Origin: JAGBWK01 sp964490275 | GTDB lineage: Bacteria > Bacteroidota > Bacteroidia > Bacteroidales > Muribaculaceae | Assembly (NCBI GenBank): GCA_964490275.1 | Contig: CAZBBL010000130.1 | Span: 1-5,726, forward strand | Length of the DNA stretch: 5,726 bases | Direction of reading: 5' to 3' | The notes under the pieces: model-generated | Database searches by the model: none | The model's input: only the letters and a program-made list of their open reading frames with translations | What the model was told of the DNA's origin: nothing | Shown: positions 1 to 5,635 of the stretch, in pieces | How the letters are laid out: each line of letters opens with the position of its first letter | How positions within the stretch are numbered: position 1 is the stretch's first letter | Made by a program: the position numbers and the translations under genes

Positions 1-622
1 TCACATACTCGATGATGATATCGGCGATATCCTCCGTGGAGAGCAGCGACGTGTCAAACGTCAAATCATAGCTCCGGGCCTCACCCCAACGCTTGTCGGT
101 ATAGAAGTTGTAGAAATTGGCTCTCAGACGATTGGTTTTTTCGGCCAATTGACGAGCTTTCTCTGCCGTCAGCGTCTCGTTGCGACTCATGATGCGCTTG
201 ATACAAACCTCCATCGGAGCATGCACAAACACGTGTACCGCCCTCGGATGGTCGCGCAACACATAGTCGGCGCTGCGCCCTACGATTACTGCCGACTCTT
301 GCTCTACTACCTTGTGTATCACATCGCTTTGCGAACGATAGAGCGACTCGCCGCTTATCGAATTGGGCGTCTGATACCACGACATACCCGCAAAGCCCAT
401 GTTGAACGATAGGGCTGCCCCCATCAACCTCGGCACGCGCTCGTCGTTGTCGCGCACAAACTCTTCGTCGACACCCGCGCCCTCGGCCACACGCTGTAGT
501 AGCTCTTTGTCGTAGTAGGCTATGCCCATCTTTTGCGCCAAGCAGCGCCCAAGTTCGCGTCCACCGCTGCCAAACTGGCGCCCGATGGTGATTACAATAT
601 GTTGATTGTCGCAGTTTTGCAT
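1..622 (-). CDS. Cytidylate kinase-like family protein, 3' end cut by the window edge
   Basis: The frame opens at ATG 622 and stays open to the left edge, giving 207 residues (codons cover 2-622) without a stop. Residues 13-25 read IGRQFGSGGRELG, the P-loop form typical of the cytidylate kinase-like (Cytidylate_kin2) family, and residues 112-122 read VIVGRSADYVL, a second family hallmark. An Arg-rich segment follows (K142-R143 and R147), then an aromatic, basic stretch at 170-180 (FYNFYTDKRWG) likely forming the lid and C-terminal nucleotide-binding part. Family members are usually a little over 200 residues, so probably only a few residues are missing. The family is expected to be a cytosolic P-loop kinase; nucleoside-monophosphate phosphorylation is inferred from homology, and these proteins differ enough from canonical Cmk that the true substrate is uncertain. 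The gene is divergent from the SRP RNA, with about 75 bases between its start and that RNA. No good -33/-7 pair or Shine-Dalgarno was found for it. Confidence 0.9.
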   Translation of the reverse strand, partial: MQNCDNQHIVITIGRQFGSGGRELGRCLAQKMGIAYYDKELLQRVAEGAGVDEEFVRDNDERVPRLMGAALSFNMGFAGMSWYQTPNSISGESLYRSQSDVIHKVVEQESAVIVGRSADYVLRDHPRAVHVFVHAPMEVCIKRIMSRNETLTAEKARQLAEKTNRLRANFYNFYTDKRWGEARSYDLTFDTSLLSTEDIADIIIEYV

Positions 623-661
623 GATTTCTATAGATTTTTTTGTTGAAAAGTAGCTCGTTTC

Positions 662-692
662 TTTCTCAGTTTCGGAAAAATGCTTACCTTTG
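662..692 (+). promoter_or_regulatory. Bacteroidota-type promoter of the SRP RNA gene
   Basis: TACCTTTG at 685-692 matches the Bacteroidota sigma-ABfr -7 consensus TAnnTTTG exactly. A TTTC at 662-665, 19 bases upstream, is a one-mismatch version of the TTTG -33 element at the expected spacing. Transcription would start about 5-7 bases after the -7 box, at about 697-699, which is where the closing helix of the RNA begins. The agreement between promoter and RNA 5' end supports both calls. Confidence 0.65.
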
Positions 693-696
693 CAGC

Positions 697-802
697 CGGG
701 TAAGTCCTACACGGCATGCTCCCCCTGAACTCCGCCAGGTCTTGACCGAAGCAACGGTAGGGTGGTTGTAGCGGCGCGATGTAGTAAGCTTACCCTTTTT
801 TT
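697..802 (+). ncRNA. ffs: Small bacterial signal recognition particle RNA (4.5S)
   Basis: This RNA pairs with Ffh to form the signal recognition particle, which delivers nascent membrane proteins to the translocon. The ends close perfectly: GGGTAAG at 698-704 pairs with CTTACCC at 789-795, continued by CTAC (707-710) with GTAG (781-784). The middle matches the conserved SRP domain IV: AACTCCGCCAGGT at 728-740 parallels the common AACYCCGUCAGGU segment, and GAAGCAACGG at 748-757 parallels GGAAGCAGCGG. CCG 732-734 pairs with CGG 755-757, with the CAGG side facing the AGCA side as in the Ffh-binding internal loop. GGT/ACC (738-740 with 745-747) closes a CTTG apical loop, where E. coli has GGAA. 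A length near 100 bases is normal for small SRP RNAs. There is no open reading frame here, and it starts right after a promoter and ends in a U-tract. Exact ends are estimated; identity is from recalled consensus, not a covariance search. Confidence 0.87.
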
Positions 803-807
803 ATTTT
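789..807 (+). terminator. 3' end and U-tract of the SRP RNA
   Basis: The 3' strand of the closing helix (CTTACCC, 789-795) runs straight into TTTTTTTATTTT (796-807), so the RNA's own terminal helix plus U-tract could act as an intrinsic terminator. A second T-tract lies at 821-827, ending inside the stop codon of the converging gene. No separate compact hairpin is seen. Function is inferred from layout. Confidence 0.55.
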
Positions 808-825
808 CCTCCCCCAAGACTTTTT

Positions 826-1440
826 TTAGTTTACATCTTCAGCCTTCACATCCTCGATTTGATGTGATGAGGCTGCACTATTGCGGTTGGCCGCCTTGAC
901 GCATATCATCTCGATAAACGACGTAATCGCAAACAAGATAAACGCGATGCCGGTCACCAACACCGTGGCGTTGCTGCTATCGTCGCGCAGCGGCTTCACC
1001 ACCAATATCGCTACGCCTCCCAGCGCTATCAGCGTCGGCAGCGCATACGTCCAGCGCGGCAACTTCAGCCCTCGCAGCCCGCGCGCTATCATATACAGGT
1101 GATACACACCGCCCGAAATCAATACCAACGCAAAGATATAAATCAGCGCCGGCCCATAGGTCTCGGGCACGATACACATCGACGCTCCCAATATCAGCGC
1201 CGCGATGCAGCCCATCCAGCTCATCACTCTCGACGCGCGCCCTCGTCCCTCGGGATTCTCTGCCGACCGCGGCCTCTCCTTGGCCAACGTAAACAGATTG
1301 AATATACCCGGAATGATAAACATTACGCCCGTCACAAATATGAGCGTGTGGATAAATCCCTCGCGTCGAAACGCTGCGATAAACAGCACTCCAACCACCA
1401 GGATTATCACATTAATCAGTGTCAATGAAGTCTTTTTCAT
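826..1440 (-). CDS. DUF308 (HdeD-like) six-helix inner-membrane protein
   Basis: The 204-residue product shows six hydrophobic segments at about 5-24, 30-52, 71-92, 96-118, 129-149 and 156-182. They form three helix pairs with small Gly-rich turns (LVVGVLF, LILGAS, IALGGVAIL), the repeat layout of the DUF308/HdeD family. A charged loop at 54-70 separates the first two pairs, and the tail (183-204) is polar and acidic. Family length is about 180-210 residues, so it is full length. HdeD itself is linked to acid resistance in E. coli, but most family members have no known role. It is the last gene of the operon: 63 bases after GtrA, and its ATG overlaps the stop of a possible 20-codon mini-ORF (ATGA). 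Its stop lies about 25-30 bases from the SRP RNA end, and the two genes converge. A supporting role in lipid handling is only contextual inference. No Shine-Dalgarno is visible. Confidence 0.87.
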   Translation of the reverse strand: MKKTSLTLINVIILVVGVLFIAAFRREGFIHTLIFVTGVMFIIPGIFNLFTLAKERPRSAENPEGRGRASRVMSWMGCIAALILGASMCIVPETYGPALIYIFALVLISGGVYHLYMIARGLRGLKLPRWTYALPTLIALGGVAILVVKPLRDDSSNATVLVTGIAFILFAITSFIEMICVKAANRNSAASSHQIEDVKAEDVN

Positions 1441-1503
1441 ATCGTCGGTCGGCCCATTTTTGCAGGCCTCGGTTGTTTATTGTTTAAAACGTCGACCATG
1501 CCG

Positions 1504-2034
1504 CTACTGTTTGCGCGTAGTCCACTTCCTGAAGTGGCTCGAACACCAATATTGGCAGCGGTCGATGAGATTGTCAAAGCGCGTGGCGCGAAACACAAAA
1601 TAGCGTTGCAACATGAAATTCCAAAACACCGACACCAATATCGCCACACCCAGACGCGCTATCGTGAAACGCAGGTTTCTCACCATGCCCATCTCGTCGA
1701 GATAGGCACTGTTGTCGAGCAAATTGGTGAAAAATTGTGTGCCAAATGTGTTGAGCAGCATGCTGCCAAGCCATATCATGAAAAACTTTATGCCGATGGC
1801 CGTGTAGGAGCATTCGCGCAATCTGAACGTAAACTTATAGTTGATTGTGCAATTGACTATACCTCCGGCTACGGCACCCATCGCCGTTGCCCAGGCCGAA
1901 CTAAATCCGACCCACGCATACAGCACAAAGCTCGTCGCAAAGTCGACAAAGGAGGAGATTTGAGAGGTAACTACCGACCGCAGAAACATGAAGATGCCCC
2001 TGCCGTGAAGAAATTTGTCGGTAAATTTGCCCAT
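1504..2034 (-). CDS. GtrA-family membrane protein
   Basis: The 176-residue protein has four hydrophobic segments (about 17-42, 44-66, 80-101 and 122-143). It also carries the two sequence marks of the GtrA/PF04138 family: GGIVNCTINYKFTF (57-70) at the end of helix 2 and SVFWNFMLQRYFVFR (135-149) at the end of helix 4. These resemble the family's GxxxNFxxxxxxVF repeats, although the first copy has N-C instead of N-F. Known GtrA proteins move or hold polyprenyl-phosphate sugars for surface polysaccharide glucosylation; many relatives are generic small membrane partners of glycan or lipid enzymes. The typical length is 120-150, and the extra here is a basic C-terminal tail (150-176, with seven Arg/Lys). 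The start at 2034 is preceded by AAGAAG, a weak ribosome site. It lies 28 bases after the HAD gene. A role in moving the operon's lipid product across the membrane is inference. Confidence 0.88.
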   Translation of the reverse strand: MGKFTDKFLHGRGIFMFLRSVVTSQISSFVDFATSFVLYAWVGFSSAWATAMGAVAGGIVNCTINYKFTFRLRECSYTAIGIKFFMIWLGSMLLNTFGTQFFTNLLDNSAYLDEMGMVRNLRFTIARLGVAILVSVFWNFMLQRYFVFRATRFDNLIDRCQYWCSSHFRKWTTRKQ

Positions 2035-2062
2035 ATCTTCTTATCTGTTGATTAATAAATAG

Positions 2063-2776
2063 TTATAGTATCTGTAAGAGGTCGTTGAGCGACTCTATTT
2101 GGCTCGGGTCGGTAGCAGCGTCTTCCTCGGCTGTCCATCCCTTGCCCTTTATCCATGCCGTTTGGCAGCCTATCGACCGCGCCGGCTCAATATCTTTGCG
2201 CAGACTGTCGCCCACTACCAACACGTTCTCCGCCTCCACCCCAAGCGCAATTACGCCCAAGCTGAAAATTCTCGCATCGGGCTTGCGCACGCCTACGACG
2301 GCGCTCTCTATCACCCCGCGAAAATATTGGCGGATGCCCATGTCGCGTATGACGGTCTCTACGTTGCCATAGAAATTCGACACCAACACCATCGGATAGC
2401 GCTCGGCCAGCGCTGCCAACACCGGGCGCGCATCGTCGACCGATTGGCGTGCTCGCTCATAGCAATAGAGCGCTATCGCCTCGGTAGCCTCGCCTACGAT
2501 AGCTTCAGCAATGATACCCTGCTCAGCCAAATAGCGAAGCTCTATGTCGATTTTTATCTTCATCACGTCGTGAAACGTGTGCTGCGGCAATATGTGGCGC
2601 GTGCGAGCCAACTCTCGTTCGGCATAGACGTATGCCTCGCGAAACGCTTGCTTCTCAACCTCCACCGCCGCGTGGCGATATCCGTCGTAGATCACCTCGC
2701 TCCAGTGGTCGCCATGGCTGTCAATCGTGCCGCCATAGTCAAAGATGATGCCCTTGATGTTGTTAAGCTTTAGCAT
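2063..2776 (-). CDS. HAD-superfamily hydrolase with altered motif I
   Basis: The 237-residue protein shows the HAD motifs in order. Motif I is FDYGGTID (12-19), with the nucleophile D13. Motif II is the Ser in LVSN (S133). Motif III is the Lys in VRKPD (K165). Motif IV is VVGDSLRKD (D190 and D195). The helical cap lies between about 20 and 115. The usual second Asp of DxDGT, the general acid/base of phosphatases, is Gly15 here; dehalogenases and some other non-phosphatase HAD enzymes also lack it, so phosphatase activity is not assured. Expected role by context is cleaving a phosphate from a head-group intermediate, but this is inference. The start at 2776 lies within the last codons of the preceding phosphatidyltransferase gene (14-base overlap) and is preceded by AGGAGG six bases upstream, which supports this start and translational coupling. 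Cytosolic, no signal peptide. Confidence 0.9.
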   Translation of the reverse strand: MLKLNNIKGIIFDYGGTIDSHGDHWSEVIYDGYRHAAVEVEKQAFREAYVYAERELARTRHILPQHTFHDVMKIKIDIELRYLAEQGIIAEAIVGEATEAIALYCYERARQSVDDARPVLAALAERYPMVLVSNFYGNVETVIRDMGIRQYFRGVIESAVVGVRKPDARIFSLGVIALGVEAENVLVVGDSLRKDIEPARSIGCQTAWIKGKGWTAEEDAATDPSQIESLNDLLQIL

Positions 2777-3737
2777 ATGCGCCCTCCTGAAGTTTCTGAG
2801 TCATCTTGCGACAGATGCTCTCGTGGCGTACAATCATGTAAACCAACAAGCCGTTGAGCACCGTCAATTCAAACGCAAAATATATCCACGGCATCGACGC
2901 AAACAGCGCTATAAACAACACTATCACGCGCCAGTTGAACGACAAGATGTTGGTAAATTTCATCAGCGGCAGGCTCAACTCTCTGAAATCTGCGCGAAAC
3001 TCCTTCGAAATCTCCCCATTGGGAAATCTGCGACGCAATTCGCTGCGCAGACGCTGCATATTGGGCGTCATTGCCTCTTGCTGCACGGTATAGTTGGTAT
3101 AGAACGCCATCGTCAGCTTCTTTAAGAAATTTTTCTTCCAACTGATGCCGGCGCCCTTGCTCTTCAGCTCCTCGGCCGACTCAAGCTCCGAGCCCGACTC
3201 CCCTTTGAGGAAATACAAGTGGAATTGACGATAATAGTCGGCCATCGCCGCTTGCTTGGCGTGGCATAGTCCCGCCGCCACAGCTATCGTCCATATTACC
3301 CAGTGGTGAGCTATAAAAAACTCCGACGTCGCTATCTCGCGAAAGCATATCGCAAAATAGATGGTCACAAACCAAAAGTCGCCGGCCAAGCCGTCGAGTA
3401 TGCGACCCAGACGCGAGTATTGGCCCGTCATACGAGCCAACTGCCCGTCGGCGCTGTCAAACGAATTGGCCCATACCAGCAATACCATGCCGATGATGTT
3501 TATCCATAGCTTGTCGTAGTAGAACGCTACGCCGGCGCCGATACCCAAAAAGATTGATGCAATAGTGATTGCATTAGGCGTCACACCCAAGCGTGCAGCC
3601 AACTTCGCCCACATATAGCCTATCGGGCGATAAAACCATAGGTCGATATGCTCCTCCGTGTCCATCGACTTGAGCGAGTCGCGAAACGAAGTGCCCGTCG
3701 GCTTGGTCTCGATATTGTCATTGATGTTGTTACTCAT
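2763..3737 (-). CDS. CDP-alcohol phosphatidyltransferase family protein
   Basis: These integral membrane enzymes transfer a phospho-alcohol from a CDP-linked donor to a hydroxyl acceptor, or a phosphatidyl group from CDP-diacylglycerol to an alcohol, releasing CMP. The signature is D94-x2-D97-G98-x2-A101-R102-x8-G111-x3-D115, followed by LAGD with the last Asp at 120 rather than 119. This is one residue later than the usual Dx3D and places Gly at the expected position. The 324 residues have a polar N-terminus (1-30), a HIDLWFYRPIGYMWAKL lead-in, then TPNAITIASI, a family-typical start of helix 1. Hydrophobic segments follow at about 56-75, 79-92, 120-135, 141-160, 265-281 and 284-303. A long charged loop lies at 176-255 (many Lys, Arg and Glu), larger than in minimal family members. 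The start at 3737 has no Shine-Dalgarno. It lies 52 bases after the ATP-grasp gene. The acceptor and head group are unknown. Confidence 0.9.
   Translation of the reverse strand: MSNNINDNIETKPTGTSFRDSLKSMDTEEHIDLWFYRPIGYMWAKLAARLGVTPNAITIASIFLGIGAGVAFYYDKLWINIIGMVLLVWANSFDSADGQLARMTGQYSRLGRILDGLAGDFWFVTIYFAICFREIATSEFFIAHHWVIWTIAVAAGLCHAKQAAMADYYRQFHLYFLKGESGSELESAEELKSKGAGISWKKNFLKKLTMAFYTNYTVQQEAMTPNMQRLRSELRRRFPNGEISKEFRADFRELSLPLMKFTNILSFNWRVIVLFIALFASMPWIYFAFELTVLNGLLVYMIVRHESICRKMTQKLQEGAYAKA
2783..2788 (-). promoter_or_regulatory. Strong Shine-Dalgarno inside the end of the phosphatidyltransferase gene, for the HAD start
   Basis: On the - strand AGGAGG lies six bases before ATG 2776. 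It sits in the coding sequence for residues Q317-E318-G319 of the upstream protein. Such a full Shine-Dalgarno is uncommon in Bacteroidota and is the strongest in this window. It fits reinitiation or coupled translation across the 14-base overlap. Confidence 0.6.
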
Positions 3738-3789
3738 AGAATTTCGATATATAGATAGAGAGATGCTTTATTTTCGTTAAAGATTTGCT

Positions 3790-4659
3790 TTATTTTTTGG
3801 CGTTTTGCTTTATCGTCGATAAAATACACTTCGCAATGTGGGGCGCCGCTGCGTCGCGACACGGCGCAAAACTTGGCCAATCGTTGAAGTCGATGATGCG
3901 TATTTCACCCTCGGGCGATACAATGCAGTCGCCTCCATAAACCTTCACATCGAGCACCTCCGACGCCCTTTGGCAGATGCTCTTCATCTCCTCTTTGTCA
4001 AACTCTATACCCTTGCTCTTGCCGTTGATAGCCTCCAAGCCATATTTGCTGTGGCCCTCGTCAAACGGGTAAAACCAAAAGAAATAGTCGGTGCCCTGCA
4101 CTCCGTAAAATTTTATCAAATCGCCTACCAAATGGCGGTTGATTACAGCTCGCTTGATGCCACGCAAAAAATATTCTTGCAACACCTCTTGAGCCTCCTC
4201 GGGATGACGCACATACGACACATCCTCTTTGTGCATAGCGTGAAAATCGCCACGCTTTATCCAGCAACTCGTAAATCCGGCCTTTGCCAACTTCGATTTC
4301 ACCACCTCGTCGGTGTCGACCATCAGACTGTCGGGGTAGGGGATATTGTTGCCCATGAGTATGCGCGTCATGCGCTCACGCGTACAATTCTCGATGCCGT
4401 GGCCCGAGTTGATTACTATGCGACCCTCGTCCTCGAGCTTCTGCAGCAACTCTATCGAGCGCTGCTCACGACACATGTTGACGATGACGTTTTCCTTCAC
4501 TGCGCCGGCATTAAACTGCTCCTCTGAATAGACATTCACCTCACACCCACGCTTGCGTAGCTGCTCGGTCACTGCGTTGAGGATTGCGGCGTCGTTGCCG
4601 ATATGATTGGGCGAATAAGCACCCGCTCTCATGATTGCGGCTATCTTGATTTCTGCCAT
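3790..4659 (-). CDS. ATP-grasp superfamily enzyme, RimK/ITPK-like architecture, substrate unknown
   Basis: The 289-residue protein begins with a Rossmann-like pre-ATP-grasp region (IKIAAIMRAG at 4-13, VINSGHGIENCTRERMT at 82-98). The ATP-grasp core follows. WIKRGD (133-138) supplies the probable ATP-binding Lys135, VINRHLVGDLIKFYGVQG (172-189) is the RimK-like central strand, and GGDCIVSPEGEIRIIDFND (242-260) carries the probable Mg-binding D257 and N259. It then reads WPSFAPCRDAAAPHIA, in the place of the NxxPG stretch of RimK or the FPGY segment of inositol trisphosphate 5/6-kinases. ATP-grasp proteins either ligate amines or alcohols to acyl phosphates or, in the ITPK family, phosphorylate inositol phosphates. 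I cannot choose between these. It lies between a nucleotidyltransferase and a CDP-alcohol phosphatidyltransferase, 53 and 52 bases from each, suggesting a step on the head group. Length is near that of RimK (about 300). No Shine-Dalgarno. Three ATAAAGCA repeats overlap its end. Confidence 0.8.
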   Translation of the reverse strand: MAEIKIAAIMRAGAYSPNHIGNDAAILNAVTEQLRKRGCEVNVYSEEQFNAGAVKENVIVNMCREQRSIELLQKLEDEGRIVINSGHGIENCTRERMTRILMGNNIPYPDSLMVDTDEVVKSKLAKAGFTSCWIKRGDFHAMHKEDVSYVRHPEEAQEVLQEYFLRGIKRAVINRHLVGDLIKFYGVQGTDYFFWFYPFDEGHSKYGLEAINGKSKGIEFDKEEMKSICQRASEVLDVKVYGGDCIVSPEGEIRIIDFNDWPSFAPCRDAAAPHIAKCILSTIKQNAKK

Positions 4660-4712
4660 GATTTATAGGAGTTTGAAGAGAGTATTAGTGATTTTATTTT
4701 TGTTTCTTTTTT

Positions 4713-5417
4713 CTATTGCTTGATGAATTGCTCGGCCGTAGCAATATCCTGCTGATGGTCTACATCCACAATCTTCTCAAACGGATAAGCCCTCAGATTG
4801 AGCCCCGCCTCTACCAACCCACGTTGGAAATTGCGCATACGGCTCACACCGCGCTTTATACAATCGTCCAACACCGTCAGCGCCTTGCTGTCCAGCCCGT
4901 AGATGCCACCCGAAATATACTTCACACCCTCAAACGACTCATCGCAGAAGGCCTTGATTCTCAGATTATCATCAACGTCGATATAGAGCGGCTTCTCATC
5001 GTCGATAAACGACGTCACCGCCATCATCCCGTCGCAGTCGTCAGCCTTGGCATACGCCTCGGCATAGCGACGAAACTCCGCCTCACGAAATATCGTGTCG
5101 ACCGTCGTCAATATAAACTTCTCGCCGTTAAACAGCCGACTCACCTCATAGAAGCTATGCATCGAACTCGGCGTCGACTTCACCACCAACTTCAACTCTA
5201 CCGGCAGCTTCGTCGCCAAATCTTCCAAAAAACTTCTCACTTCAGTCATCTGCTCATTGACTATCACACTGATCGTCTCAGCTCCACAGTCAACAAAAAT
5301 ATCTATCAGACGTTTTATCATCGGCTTGCCGTTGAGGCTCACCAGAGGCTTGGGCGTTGCCACTCCCTCCTGTTGCAATCGCGATCCCTCGCCGGCGGCT
5401 ATTATTGCGTAATTCAT
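4713..5417 (-). CDS. Nucleotidyltransferase (NTP-transferase family), probable CTP:alcohol-phosphate cytidylyltransferase
   Basis: The 234 residues show the GT-A nucleotidyltransferase fold. AAGEGSRL (7-14) is the NTP-binding GxGxR loop, and PKPLVSLNGKPMI (22-34) carries the catalytic Lys23. TTVDT (104-108) holds the metal-binding Asp107 in the place of the more usual GD. SGGIYGLD (169-176) is the substrate pocket region, and VDVDHQQD (217-224) is the second metal site. Length and motifs match LicC-like and inositol-1-phosphate cytidylyltransferase-type proteins. Use of CTP and of a polyol phosphate is inferred from the downstream CDP-alcohol transferase, not from a residue I can read. It is the first gene of the operon. 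The start at 5417 follows an AAAGGAAAG stretch about six bases away, a weak ribosome site. The promoter at 5494-5501 gives a leader of about 70 bases. Cytosolic; no membrane segment. Confidence 0.86.
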   Translation of the reverse strand: MNYAIIAAGEGSRLQQEGVATPKPLVSLNGKPMIKRLIDIFVDCGAETISVIVNEQMTEVRSFLEDLATKLPVELKLVVKSTPSSMHSFYEVSRLFNGEKFILTTVDTIFREAEFRRYAEAYAKADDCDGMMAVTSFIDDEKPLYIDVDDNLRIKAFCDESFEGVKYISGGIYGLDSKALTVLDDCIKRGVSRMRNFQRGLVEAGLNLRAYPFEKIVDVDHQQDIATAEQFIKQ

Positions 5418-5493
5418 GTTAGCTTTCCTTTGGTTTTTATTGCCTATAGCATCGCTCCAAACCGCCTATGGCCCTTCGCGTGCTATCAATCTG

Positions 5494-5501
5494 CAAATAT
5501 A
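5494..5501 (-). promoter_or_regulatory. Likely -7 element of the six-gene operon promoter
   Basis: Read on the - strand the site is TATATTTG, an exact TAnnTTTG match, followed by CAGA. The predicted start is near 5487, leaving a 70-base leader to ATG 5417. A -33 TTTG at the correct spacing is not visible; that position falls in the G-rich run (5517-5524), so this promoter may be weak or need an activator. Confidence 0.55.
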
Positions 5502-5596
5502 GCAAAATTTTTCGCTCCACCCCCATCTACCCCCAAAAAATCCAACAACCCCTCATCCCCCAAACCACCCACAGCGAGCTTCCACCCTCGTTGTAG

Positions 5597-5616
5597 GGGC
5601 GAAATTCATTTCGCCC
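5597..5616. repeat. Perfect 9-bp palindrome in a dispersed-element-like context
   Basis: GGGCGAAAT (5597-5605) and ATTTCGCCC (5608-5616) are exact inverted repeats separated by two bases, preceded by GTAG and followed by GCC. A short, intergenic unit of this type (TGTAGGGGCGAA...TTCGCCC) resembles a dispersed element that I recall from many bacterial genomes, so it is probably a repetitive intergenic sequence rather than an operator. It could also form a hairpin in a transcript, but no T-tract follows on either strand. Confidence 0.6.
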
Positions 5617-5635
5617 GCCACCATCGCCCGCCTCA

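Noticed and set aside
1..3. TGA (TCA on +) as the end of the cytidylate kinase-like gene
   Set aside because: It is out of frame with ATG 622, whose codons fall at 4-2 and then 1 onward; the gene continues past the window.
645..652. TACTTTTC on - as a -7 box for the cytidylate kinase-like gene
   Set aside because: One mismatch to TAnnTTTG and no -33 TTTG at 19 bases, so it is too weak to annotate.
1480..2055. 191-codon open frame on + antisense to GtrA
   Set aside because: It is a shadow of the GtrA gene: low-complexity, His/Arg-rich translation, no family motif and no promoter, while the - frame has clear GtrA motifs.
2099..2773. 224-codon open frame on + antisense to the HAD gene
   Set aside because: Translation has no recognisable domain, and the - frame has all HAD motifs.
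3777..3792. Terminator hairpin TAAAG/CTTTA after the ATP-grasp gene
   Set aside because: Only a five-base, mostly A/T stem without a proper U-tract on -, inside an otherwise continuous operon.
3838..4527. 229-codon open frame on + antisense to the ATP-grasp gene
   Set aside because: Long antisense frames are common here because the - genes rarely use codons whose complements are stops in this register. No motif support.
5442..5472. Operator in the leader, GCCTATAGC/GCCTATGGC
   Set aside because: Only two short imperfect copies, downstream of the predicted start; kept as an observation in the intergenic entry but not called.
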